Source of the DNA: Archangium sp.
Lineage (GTDB): Bacteria > Myxococcota > Myxococcia > Myxococcales > Myxococcaceae
DNA length: 13,694 bases
Assembly: GCA_016793525.1 (NCBI GenBank)
Contig: JAEUJT010000434.1
Location: 1-13,694, forward strand
Reading direction: 5' to 3'
Part shown: positions 1 to 6,972 of the stretch, in pieces
Numbering within the stretch: the first letter of the stretch is position 1
Layout of the letters: the number at the start of each line of letters is the position of its first letter
Notes under the pieces: model-generated
What the model was told of the DNA's origin: nothing
Seen by the model: the letters and a program-made list of their open reading frames with translations, nothing else
Database searches by the model: none
Position numbers and translations under genes: made by a program

Positions 1-70
1 GCGGCGAGTCCTCCGCCTTGCGCGGGGTGCGGGGAATCTCGAGCTTGTCGAAGCGGGAGTCGCGGCTCAT
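1..70 (-). CDS. Start of unidentified gene, cut by window edge
   Basis: An ATG at 70-68 (minus strand) opens a frame that stays open to the left window edge. It encodes 23 complete codons beginning MSRDSRFDKLEIPRTPRKAE, a basic, hydrophilic stretch with no signal peptide. The start overlaps the stop of the upstream AAA+ ATPase gene in a 4-nt ATGA arrangement, the usual signature of translational coupling within an operon. The fragment is too short to name a family. The inference is that it works with, or is at least co-expressed with, the ATPase. The start is supported by the overlap rather than by a Shine-Dalgarno sequence. Confidence 0.6.
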   Translation of the reverse strand, partial: MSRDSRFDKLEIPRTPRKAEDSP

Positions 71-1572
71 GACGCGGGGCGGGTTCGGTGTTTCGCCCAG
101 TCTCGCAGACGCGCCACGTCTTCGGCCATGGTCACCGCCAAAGGCTTGGTCTCGGCGATGGCCTGGAGCAGGTGGGCGGGCAAGAGCTGCGTGCCGTCGG
201 CGAAGGCGTCGTACAGCCCCGAGATGACGACCTGCTCGATTTCGGCCCCGCTGAAGTTCGCGCTCGCCGCCGCCAATTCATGCAATGGAAATTCTGTGGA
301 TTTTCGCCCTCTGCGCTGCAGCTGGAGCGCGAAGATGTCGCCGCGTTCGGCCTCGGTCGGCAAATCAATGAAGAAGATTTCGTCGAACCGGCCCTTGCGC
401 AGCATCTCCGGGGGCAACGCGTCGATTCGGTTGGCGGTGCACACCACGAACACCGGCGCGGTCTTCTCTTGGAGCCAGGTGAGCAGCGTGCCGAACACCC
501 GGGCCGACACGCCAGAATCGCTCTGGCTCTGCCCCGCTCCCGCCAGGCCCTTCTCTATCTCGTCGACCCACAGCACCACCGGCGCGAGGCTCTCGACGGT
601 GCGAATGGCGCGGCGCACGTTCTCTTCTGACGAGCCGATGAGCCCGCTGTAGATGCGCCCCATGTCGAGCCGCACCAGGGGGAGTCGCCAGCTGGTGGCG
701 ATGGCCTTGGCGGTGAGGCTCTTGCCGCAGCCCTGTACGCCCAGCAGCATCACGCCTTTTGGCTCGGGCAGGCCGAAGCGGCGCGCCTCGTCAGAGAAGG
801 CGGACTTGCGGCGCTCGAGCCAGCGCTTGAGGTGCCCCAGCCCTCCGACGTCGCCCAGCGTGTTCTCGGTCGCGAAGTACTCGAGCAGGCCGCTCTTGCG
901 CACCACCTGCGCCTTTTCCTCAAGCATCAGCCGCACGTCGTCGCCGTCGAGCCGCGCGTCTTGGGCGATGGCCTTGGCGAAGGCGTTTTCGGCCTCGGCG
1001 AGGGTGAGCCCGTGGGCCGCGGAGACCAGCGCGTCGGCCTGCTCGCGGTTGAGCTCGACCACCGCGCGTTTGTTTTTGGTGACCACGCGGGCGATGTCTT
1101 TGAGCAGCTGCATCAGGTCGTGTTTCGACGGGAGCGGCACGTCGATGACCGACACGTCTTTCTCGAGCTCGGCCGGCAACATCATCACCGGGGCCACGAC
1201 GATGCAGGTGGTGAAGGCGCTCTTGAGGGCGAAGCCCAATTCGCGCAGCGCCCGCACCGTCACCGGGTCATCGAGGTACCGGTGAAAGTCTTTGAGCAGC
1301 ACGATGCTGGGCGTCGGCAGCTTGGCGACGGCCTGGAGCGCGCCGACCGGGAGCCGCGTCTCCTCGCCGAACACGGCTTTCGACGTGGGCGAAAGCGACT
1401 TGAGGCCCTTGGTGGCGGTCCACTCCACGACGTCTTTGCCGTGGGTGCGCGCGATGTCGCTCACCAGGGCGTCGACGCGCTGCTCTTCCCAGCTGACGAG
1501 GTACAGCAGCGGGTACCGGGCGCGGATCAACGTGTCGACGTCGCGCACGAAGCGAGGCAGCTCATCGGCCAT
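67..1572 (-). CDS. Ycf46-type AAA+ ATPase
   Basis: This 501-residue protein has an N-terminal region (about 1-230) beginning RFVRDVDTLIRARYPLLYLV, as seen in the Ycf46 family, followed by one AAA+ module. Walker A is GVQGCGKS at about 278-285, Walker B is VVLWVDEIE at about 332-340, sensor 1 lies in FVVCTANRID near 375-384, and an arginine finger lies in RKGRFD at about 392-397. There is no HExxH protease domain, so it is not FtsH although the AAA core is related. Ycf46 proteins are found in cyanobacteria, plastids and diverse bacteria; their client is poorly defined. I chose the ATG at 1572, preceded by a weak GAGTGGGG element. A GTG nine codons upstream (1599) is possible but adds residues unlike the family start. 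It is cytoplasmic by sequence and coupled by ATGA to the next gene. Family assignment is firm; the role is unknown. Confidence 0.88.
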   Translation of the reverse strand: MADELPRFVRDVDTLIRARYPLLYLVSWEEQRVDALVSDIARTHGKDVVEWTATKGLKSLSPTSKAVFGEETRLPVGALQAVAKLPTPSIVLLKDFHRYLDDPVTVRALRELGFALKSAFTTCIVVAPVMMLPAELEKDVSVIDVPLPSKHDLMQLLKDIARVVTKNKRAVVELNREQADALVSAAHGLTLAEAENAFAKAIAQDARLDGDDVRLMLEEKAQVVRKSGLLEYFATENTLGDVGGLGHLKRWLERRKSAFSDEARRFGLPEPKGVMLLGVQGCGKSLTAKAIATSWRLPLVRLDMGRIYSGLIGSSEENVRRAIRTVESLAPVVLWVDEIEKGLAGAGQSQSDSGVSARVFGTLLTWLQEKTAPVFVVCTANRIDALPPEMLRKGRFDEIFFIDLPTEAERGDIFALQLQRRGRKSTEFPLHELAAASANFSGAEIEQVVISGLYDAFADGTQLLPAHLLQAIAETKPLAVTMAEDVARLRDWAKHRTRPAS

Positions 1573-1615
1573 GCCCCACTCTACGCCAGGTGCGGCCACG
1601 CTCCATCCGTTGAAG

Positions 1616-1640
1616 CGGAATCAATTCCGTTACACGGAAA
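1616..1640. promoter_or_regulatory. Palindromic operator-like site between divergent genes
   Basis: In the 166-base gap between the divergent ATPase and Met-rich protein genes, CGGAAT and ATTCCG form 6-bp perfect inverted arms with a 2-nt spacer (1616-1629). A further CGGAA half-site follows at 1635-1639. The local sequence is notably more AT-rich than its surroundings. A TTGAAG at 1610-1615 could be a -35 element for the rightward gene, but no convincing -10 element follows. It looks like a repressor or activator site controlling one or both genes; the regulator is not identifiable here. Confidence 0.4.
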
Positions 1641-1722
1641 TACCTTTCAAATTCTGTCGAGAAGGGGTGACGGCGCAGGTGGGTAGGAGTAGGTCCGCGA
1701 CCGCAACACCAAACCAATTTTC

Positions 1723-1728
1723 AAGGGG
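1723..1728 (+). promoter_or_regulatory. Ribosome binding site for Met-rich protein gene
   Basis: AAGGGG lies 10 nt before the ATG at 1739 and fixes that start. The reading frame is open far upstream, antisense to the ATPase gene, so this site and the following signal peptide decide the true N-terminus. Confidence 0.75.
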
Positions 1729-1738
1729 AACAACCAAC

Positions 1739-2383
1739 ATGAAGAACGTGCTCGTGTCGTGCGTGGTGGCGCTGTCGTCGATGGCGTTTGCAGAAGCGGC
1801 GAAGCCGGTTGACGCGAAGGCGGCTCCCAAGGCCGAGATGAAGGCCGAAGCGGCGGCGCCCGCGGCGATGCCGATGTGGAAGCCCCGCATGGTGACCAAG
1901 GCGGCCGACAAGAAGGCCGTCGAGGCGATGTACAAGTCGTCGGACGAGGCGATGAAGAAGGGCGACCTCGAGGCGATGTCGGCGTGGGTCGACTTCCCCG
2001 TGATGATGGGCACCGACAACGCGGCCGGCATGCCGTCTGACTCCATGTTCACCAAGGAGATGTGGATGTCGACGATGAAGTCGTCGATGGAGAACATGCC
2101 GAAAGACATGAAGATGACCCGCAAGACCAACGTGCACTTCCTCACCGACTCGCTCGCGTGGGTCGAGGTCGACAACACCATGACCATGGGCAAAGAGAAG
2201 ATGGCGTGGAAGTCGGCCGACTACGTCGTTCTCAAAGACGGCAAGTGGATGGTGAAGATGATGGTCGAGGGCGGCTGGGGCGACATGATGATGCCGGCGA
2301 AGAAAGACTCGGCTCCGGTCGCGGCTCCCGCGGCGGCTCCGATGCCCGCGAAGAACACCGCGGCGGCGCCGACCACCAAGTAA
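1739..2383 (+). CDS. Met-rich secreted NTF2/DUF4440-like protein
   Basis: This 214-residue protein starts with a clear signal peptide (MKNVLVSCVVALSSMAFAEA), so the mature form is extracytoplasmic. An Ala/Lys/Pro-rich linker (about 21-50) leads to a compact domain at about 55-180. Its pattern (helix with SSDEAMKKGDLEAMSAWV, then strands ending in SADYVVLKDGKWMVKMMVEGG) resembles SnoaL/DUF4440 members of the NTF2-like fold. The tail (about 186-214) is again Ala/Pro/Lys-rich. By hand count 30 of 214 residues are methionine, many in MM or MxxM spacing, which is unusual for this composition and could reflect metal (for example Cu(I)) binding or oxidant scavenging. The gene has its own RBS and a strong terminator, so it is probably monocistronic. 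The fold call is tentative and no catalytic residues are recognised. Confidence 0.85.
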   Translation: MKNVLVSCVVALSSMAFAEAAKPVDAKAAPKAEMKAEAAAPAAMPMWKPRMVTKAADKKAVEAMYKSSDEAMKKGDLEAMSAWVDFPVMMGTDNAAGMPSDSMFTKEMWMSTMKSSMENMPKDMKMTRKTNVHFLTDSLAWVEVDNTMTMGKEKMAWKSADYVVLKDGKWMVKMMVEGGWGDMMMPAKKDSAPVAAPAAAPMPAKNTAAAPTTK

Positions 2384-2407
2384 GTCGCTTTTCGCGGCTG
2401 ACGCACG

Positions 2408-2443
2408 AAGGGCGCTCTCGCGAGGGGGCGCCCTTTTTGTTTG
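2408..2443 (+). terminator. Rho-independent terminator
   Basis: AAGGGCGC (2408-2415) pairs with GCGCCCTT (2428-2435), giving an 8-bp stem with a 12-nt loop. A T-rich tract follows (TTTTTGTTT from 2434). It lies 25 bases after the stop of the Met-rich protein gene and is the clearest terminator in the window. Confidence 0.88.
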
Positions 2444-2476
2444 GCCGGTACGTAGGCGGTCTGAAAGACGCGCGCC

Positions 2477-2587
2477 GTGACGCTGCGCTCGCTGGTGGTC
2501 GGCGCAGCGTTCGGGGTCGCGGTGCCGCTCGTGTTTCACGCGAGACGCGACAGCCCGCGAGTGCAGCGAGCTCCAGCGCCTCGCTGA
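2477..2587 (+). CDS. Possible 36-residue membrane peptide (weak)
   Basis: A GTG start at 2477 opens 36 codons to a TGA at 2585-2587; an in-frame TGA at 2462 leaves little choice of start. The product has a hydrophobic N-terminal segment (LRSLVVGAAFGVAVPLVF) and then an Arg/Pro-rich tail, as in a single-pass small membrane protein. Third codon positions are mostly G or C. Against it: only a poor GAAAG element precedes the start, it lies just past a terminator, and two predicted hairpins overlap it. It could equally be chance ORF sequence in a GC-rich spacer. Confidence 0.2.
   Translation: MTLRSLVVGAAFGVAVPLVFHARRDSPRVQRAPAPR
2480..2510. other. 9-bp inverted repeat in convergent spacer
   Basis: ACGCTGCGC (2480-2488) and GCGCAGCGT (2502-2510) are perfect complements around a 13-nt loop. 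There is no T-run on either side, so it is not a standard intrinsic terminator. It lies between two convergent genes and could stabilise RNA ends or contribute to termination on either strand. Confidence 0.45.
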
Positions 2588-2620
2588 GCGGCGTGTTCGA
2601 GAGCGCTCGACGACAGCGCT
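2564..2620. other. Two adjacent hairpins at end of TPR gene
   Basis: CAGCGAG (2564-2570) pairs with CTCGCTG (2580-2586) around a 9-nt loop. AGCGCT at 2602-2607 can pair with the identical palindrome at 2615-2620 around a 7-nt loop, overlapping the stop codon of the minus-strand TPR gene. Neither has a T-tract. They may mark the 3' end of the minus-strand operon, but GC-rich DNA forms such stems often. Confidence 0.35.
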
Positions 2621-3689
2621 ACGGCAGCGCCCACGAGAACGACACCGCGGCGGCGCCTGGGCTCAGGTTGAGCGCCACGTTGGGCGCGCTGGAGGGCGTG
2701 GACGAGACGGCTCCGACGACGAAGAGCACCGCGCCGAGCACGGCCGTTCCCGCCGCGGCGCCGAGGAACCCCGTGGCGAGCGAGCGGTTGAACGAGGCGG
2801 TTCGCTGGTGCTCGTAGGCCTCGAGCTGGGTGATGCCGACCACGTTCTGGTTTTCGTCGACCTTCGCCACGCCCTCATTGAACGCGGTGAGCGCGGAGAC
2901 GTACCGGGCGTGGGCGACTCCGCTCGTGACACCCAGCCCGACCGCCACCACCCACGACACCACCGCCGCGACCTTGAGGCCCGAGATGGGAGCGGGCGCG
3001 ATGTTCGGCACGTGCTGCACCACCGGAGCAGGCGGAGGCGGGACCGAAGGCTGCACCGTCACCTGCTCCACCACAGGGGTGGCCTGGTCGCCGAGGGTCA
3101 AGAGCACGACGTCTCGCTCGCCGAGCGCCTCGGCCCACCATTCAACCGGAGGCGGCGGGGCTTCCATCGACGCGACGCCGTTGACCACCAAAATGGAGGT
3201 CGACTTCCAATCGCGGGGGCCGATTCGCCGGTGGAACCGCACCGCGCGAATGAGCTTGAGCGGGTCGCCGTCGATTCGAATCGAGAGCAGCGTCATCTGG
3301 CCGCTCACCACGTCAGACGGGACGCGCACGAACGCGAGGCCGTGGCCCCGCATCGCGCCGCGGGCCTCGAGAAAGGCCGTTCTGACGCGCGGAGGGTGGC
3401 TGCCTGCCAACTTGGCCTCGGGCTCGAGCGAAAGCACCTTCTGAAAGCACCGCACCGACTCAGCGGCCTGGCCCAGCGTGGACAGGAGAATGCACTGGAG
3501 CTCGTAGATTTTGAGCACTCCGGCCCTGTCGTTCCCCGGCTGATTCAGCGCGAGCTCGAGGGCCTTCAGGGCCTCGGCGTACTGGAGCTTCTCGTTGAGC
3601 TGAACGGCGCGTTCGAAGTCGGCGTTCGGCGCCGCGACCGACGCGCTCGACATCACCCACGTGAATGCCACGACGCACGCGAAACGCAT
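2619..3689 (-). CDS. Secreted TPR protein with two C-terminal membrane helices
   Basis: This 356-residue protein begins with a signal peptide (MRFACVVAFTWVMSSASVAA). Residues about 24-92 form TPR-like helix pairs (FERAVQLNEKLQYAEALKAL and the following CFQKVLSLEP), a protein-interaction fold. A middle region (about 115-205) looks beta-rich. A Pro-rich linker (about 212-236) precedes hydrophobic segments at about 238-258 and 303-328, separated by a polar loop. Most of the protein should sit in the periplasm, anchored from its C-terminus. I chose the ATG at 3689 because the signal peptide begins there; a GGGAG directly abuts it, which is unusually close for a ribosome site. It is the last gene of the probable metallopeptidase/Kelch/TPR operon, 31 nt after the Kelch gene. 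The function is unknown. Similar TPR-plus-membrane architectures are common in Myxococcota. Confidence 0.8.
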   Translation of the reverse strand: MRFACVVAFTWVMSSASVAAPNADFERAVQLNEKLQYAEALKALELALNQPGNDRAGVLKIYELQCILLSTLGQAAESVRCFQKVLSLEPEAKLAGSHPPRVRTAFLEARGAMRGHGLAFVRVPSDVVSGQMTLLSIRIDGDPLKLIRAVRFHRRIGPRDWKSTSILVVNGVASMEAPPPPVEWWAEALGERDVVLLTLGDQATPVVEQVTVQPSVPPPPAPVVQHVPNIAPAPISGLKVAAVVSWVVAVGLGVTSGVAHARYVSALTAFNEGVAKVDENQNVVGITQLEAYEHQRTASFNRSLATGFLGAAAGTAVLGAVLFVVGAVSSTPSSAPNVALNLSPGAAAVSFSWALP

Positions 3690-3720
3690 CTCCCGGCGAT
3701 GGTAGCAGCTCCGCGCCCGC

Positions 3721-4860
3721 TCACTGGCCCGGAGGCGTTTCGCAGCGGCCAGCGGCGGGGCGCCAGAGCTCGGTCGAGGCCTCGGCCACGCCACCCGACA
3801 GCCCGCCGCTGATGAGAATCACCTCTCCGGCCAGCAGCGTGGCCACGTGGGCCTTGCGCGAGACACCGAGGGTGCCCGCCAGACACCACACCTTCGACAC
3901 CCCGTTCCACCGCTGTACCCGCGCGGTGTCGACGCTCGACGGGGGCTCACCGCCGGCGACCACCAGCTCTCCGCTGTCGAGGACGGTGAGGGAATGTTCG
4001 GTCAGCGCCACGGTGAGGCTCGCTTCCTCGAGCGCCCACTCGGTGGCGTCGGGCTTCAACGTCTCGACGTAGTTGGTGGCGGTGGTGCTGGCTTGGCCGC
4101 CGACCGCGATGAGCTCTTTGGCGCGCAGCACGACGGGCACGCGGGTGCGCGCCTCGTTCAGCACCGGGCCCATCACCCACTCGTTTTTGACGAGGTGCTC
4201 TGTCTCCACCATCGGGCCATTCGTGGCGCCGCGGCCTCCGATGACCCACACATCGCCGGCCGTCGTCACCACCGCCGAATGTTGCCAGCGCCCGGCGTGG
4301 AGGGGGGCGAAGGGGGTCCAGCTGGTGGTCGCAGGGTCGAACACCTCGGCGCTGCGGAGGAGATTTCGTCGCTCGCGCATGCCGCCCACCACCAGCACCT
4401 TGCCGTCGGGGAGCAACGTGGCGGTGTGCCCGTTTCGGGCCTCGCGCATCGGGGCCACGGCGCTCCATCGGTTGGCCTTCGCGTCGTACACCTCGGCCGA
4501 CGAGAGCGGCACGAAGCGCGCGGAGTCGCCGGTCGTCTCTTCCGCGGTACCTCCCGTCACCAACACCCGGCCGTCCTTCAGCAGCGTGGCGGTGTGGTGG
4601 GAGCGGCCGCGAGAGAGGGGCGCGACGGAGGTCCACTTCCCCGTGCGCAGCGTGAACACCTCGGCCGTCGCGAGCGCGGTCAGCCCGTCGGTGCCTTTGC
4701 CTCCGACGGCGAGGGCCCGGCCGTCGGGGAGCCGCGTCACCGAGTGGTACACCCGCGCGGTGGACATGGCGCCAACCGGCGTGACGCGCCCTTGCGCCAT
4801 GGCCGTCACCGACACGGCCGTCACCGCCACCAGGCCCACCAGCGCGGTGAGCCGCGTCAC
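3721..4860 (-). CDS. Secreted seven-bladed Kelch-type beta-propeller protein
   Basis: This 379-residue protein starts with a signal peptide (VTRLTALVGLVAVTAVSVTAMAQ, likely cut after AMA). Seven repeats of roughly 46-56 residues follow. Each shows the Kelch pattern of a conserved GG after a hydrophobic strand (GG near 53, 103, 159, 208, 254, 303 and 352), usually preceded by H(S/T)AT-LL-DG-VLV and followed by AEV-(F/Y)D and a W. Seven blades make a closed propeller, a binding scaffold rather than a typical enzyme here. The start is the GTG at 4860, whose GTGA overlaps the stop of the upstream metallopeptidase gene; a longer reading from 4905 would lie inside that gene and spoil the signal peptide. 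The fit between overlap and signal peptide makes translational coupling likely. The partner or ligand is unknown; the peptidase is the obvious candidate by context. Confidence 0.87.
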   Translation of the reverse strand: MTRLTALVGLVAVTAVSVTAMAQGRVTPVGAMSTARVYHSVTRLPDGRALAVGGKGTDGLTALATAEVFTLRTGKWTSVAPLSRGRSHHTATLLKDGRVLVTGGTAEETTGDSARFVPLSSAEVYDAKANRWSAVAPMREARNGHTATLLPDGKVLVVGGMRERRNLLRSAEVFDPATTSWTPFAPLHAGRWQHSAVVTTAGDVWVIGGRGATNGPMVETEHLVKNEWVMGPVLNEARTRVPVVLRAKELIAVGGQASTTATNYVETLKPDATEWALEEASLTVALTEHSLTVLDSGELVVAGGEPPSSVDTARVQRWNGVSKVWCLAGTLGVSRKAHVATLLAGEVILISGGLSGGVAEASTELWRPAAGRCETPPGQ

Positions 4861-6872
4861 TGCTTGATGCTGTAGACGAAGGTGGCCTTCGGCGCGCGCA
4901 GCCACCGCTCGGTGATGGTGTCGCGCAGCGCGGCCCAGTCGCCCTTGGTGTCGACGAAGAGGTTTTTCATCGCCTCGGCGTCGGCCTTGTCACCCGCGCC
5001 CTTGGCCTTGAGCACGCGCACCGCCAGCGCGTCGATGGTGGGCTTCCACTGCGCGAGGTCGATTTCGAAGCAGCCGGTCTCGGTGCCGTTCGCCGCCTTC
5101 TCGTCTTTCTTCCACGCCAGCACGCCAGCGTTGTGCAACGCGCCGAGCTGAATGGAGGCGAGGTGGCTGTACGTCTTGGGCTTGCCTCCGCCGTCGTACA
5201 TGCCGCGGGAGATGTGCCCGAACGCCCACGCCACGTCGCGCACGTGGGCGCGCTCGGCCTCGTCTTTGGTGATGATGTTCTTCTCGGCGAGCCACTCCGC
5301 GAAATAGAGGGCGCTGGTCTGGGCCTTGAGCTCTTCCATCATCGAGGCGAGCGGGCCGCCGAACACCTCGTCGTCGACCTTGCCCTTCACCTTGTATTCG
5401 TGCGCAGGGCCCAAGTTGTGCGCCGCCTCGTGCAGCACGGTGCTCATCACGCCGATGCCCGCTTCGGTCGACGCCTTGGCCATCGTCGCCGAGCAGAAGA
5501 GCGCAGCCATCTGGCCCTTGAGCGTCTCCTGGCTGTCGGCGTCGGTGTAGAGGTTGGTCATCACCACGGTGCGGCCGCCCTTCTCCGCGGTCTTCCCCCA
5601 GTTGGGGAGCGACTGGCCGATGGTGGCGCCGTGAGGCGTGCGCTGGTCGCCGGCGTTGAGCACGATGTCGATGAAGTCGGGCAGCTTGAACTTCACGTCG
5701 CGCGCTTTGTACGGAGGCCCCGCGAGCGCGGCCAACGCCTTCTCCATGTCGGCCTTCACCGGCTCGAGCTTCTTCTGCCACGCGAGCGACTCGGGGTTGA
5801 TGCGCGCGAGCTGCAGGGCGTACCCGGCTTTCCACGCGCAGGGCTCGTAGTAGACCTCGTCAGGCGCGATGCGCAGGTACCACTTGGAGTTGGTGGGCCC
5901 CATGGCGACCCAGGCGGCGTTGGCCGGCTCCCAGTCGTTGGTGGTGAAGCCCTTGGCCGCGGCGGTGAGGTACGCCTTGAAGGCCTTCTCGTCGTCGCTG
6001 GTGATGGCGGCCGCGGCGGCGGTGAGCTCCTTGGCGATGGCGGCGGATTCTTCGGCGTACGCCTTGTTGTACGGCTCAGCGGTGAAGCCCGTCTTCGCGC
6101 GCTGAATGACGGAGAAGTGGTCCATCAGCTGCTTCGCGTTTTTCTCCTTCGCCAGCGCCTCACAAAACTTCGGGTCGGCCTGCACGTCGTCGGGGTAGAG
6201 GCCACTCTTGCGCGCGGGCTTCGAGGGCACAGCGCTGCACTCTGGGTCTTTTTCGGTCTTCGGGGCCGCGCACCACGGGCCCTGGTTGCGGTGGAAGAGC
6301 GCCTGGCTGGCGGCGTCATCAGCGGGCACCTGGGCCTTGAGCGCCGAGGAGCCGAGCTGCTTGGCGTAGATGGCCTCGAGCAGCGTGGCGGCGCGGGTGA
6401 GGTGCTCGAGAATCGCCTTGTCTTGCGGCGAGCCGGCGGAGAAGTCGTTCTCCACCAGCGTCGCGCGGCCCTGGGACAGCTCGAGCTGCACCGTCTCGCG
6501 GCGCTTCGCATCGGCGGCGTCGGCGGGCGCGGGCAGCGGCTTCACGAGCGCCTCGTACGTCTCGGTGAAGAGCTTGGTGAAAGCGCCGTTGGCGTCGATG
6601 AAGTCTTCGCGCTTCAGGCCCTGCGGGCCCACCAGCAGGGCCACCTCGTCGACGTCGACGACGCGGTTGCCGTTGGTGTCGGCGCGCCAGAAGAGGGGCA
6701 CGAAGCGCTCTTGGGCGCGGGCGTTGAATTCGGCGCGCGTCAGCCGGCCCAACGGAGGGCGCATCGGCTCAGCCGCCGCACGCGCCGCAGGCCGCGGCTG
6801 CTCGACCTTCTTCGCGCACGCCGCGCCAACCAGCACCACCACCACCAGGCTCAACCCGAGTCGTTTCGTCAT
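4857..6872 (-). CDS. Lipoprotein-like HExxH metallopeptidase, M49-like, with EF-hand
   Basis: This 671-residue protein opens with MTKRLGLSLVVVVLVGAACA, an export signal whose Cys19 could be lipidated, although GAAC is not an ideal lipobox. Residues 65-76 (DTNGNRVVDVDE) match a canonical EF-hand calcium loop. The core has a zinc-binding HEAAH at 481-485 in VLHEAAHNLGPAHEY. MMEELKAQTSALYF follows at about 511-524, resembling the EEC(R/K)AE third-ligand segment of family M49 (dipeptidyl peptidase III). Classical M49 has HExxxH; a five-residue HExxH variant is, to my knowledge, known in that family. I therefore call it an M49-like or related gluzincin with moderate certainty; it may cut peptides in the periplasm. 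The ATG at 6872 is chosen for the signal sequence, although no Shine-Dalgarno is visible; the TTG at 6926 is an unlikely alternative. It is the first gene of a probable three-gene operon. Confidence 0.85.
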   Translation of the reverse strand: MTKRLGLSLVVVVLVGAACAKKVEQPRPAARAAAEPMRPPLGRLTRAEFNARAQERFVPLFWRADTNGNRVVDVDEVALLVGPQGLKREDFIDANGAFTKLFTETYEALVKPLPAPADAADAKRRETVQLELSQGRATLVENDFSAGSPQDKAILEHLTRAATLLEAIYAKQLGSSALKAQVPADDAASQALFHRNQGPWCAAPKTEKDPECSAVPSKPARKSGLYPDDVQADPKFCEALAKEKNAKQLMDHFSVIQRAKTGFTAEPYNKAYAEESAAIAKELTAAAAAITSDDEKAFKAYLTAAAKGFTTNDWEPANAAWVAMGPTNSKWYLRIAPDEVYYEPCAWKAGYALQLARINPESLAWQKKLEPVKADMEKALAALAGPPYKARDVKFKLPDFIDIVLNAGDQRTPHGATIGQSLPNWGKTAEKGGRTVVMTNLYTDADSQETLKGQMAALFCSATMAKASTEAGIGVMSTVLHEAAHNLGPAHEYKVKGKVDDEVFGGPLASMMEELKAQTSALYFAEWLAEKNIITKDEAERAHVRDVAWAFGHISRGMYDGGGKPKTYSHLASIQLGALHNAGVLAWKKDEKAANGTETGCFEIDLAQWKPTIDALAVRVLKAKGAGDKADAEAMKNLFVDTKGDWAALRDTITERWLRAPKATFVYSIKQ

Positions 6873-6936
6873 GGGGCGGGAGAAAGCAGAAACCGCCCTC
6901 GGGGGCCAGCGCGGTGCGACGTTCAAAACTCACCGC

Positions 6937-6956
6937 CGGTGGATCCACATCCACCG
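6937..6956. promoter_or_regulatory. 8-bp inverted repeat in divergent promoter region
   Basis: CGGTGGAT (6937-6944) and ATCCACCG (6949-6956) are perfect inverted arms around CCAC. The left part is itself the palindrome GTGGATCCAC. It lies in the 100-base gap between the divergent metallopeptidase operon and membrane protein gene, just upstream of the latter's GGAG at 6958-6961, so it could be an operator or an RNA hairpin near the ribosome site. Confidence 0.4.
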
Positions 6957-6972
6957 CGGAGAAATCGACTCC

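Noticed and set aside
67..1572. FtsH protease.
   Set aside because: The AAA core is similar, but there are no N-terminal membrane helices and no HExxH peptidase domain; the N-terminus fits Ycf46.
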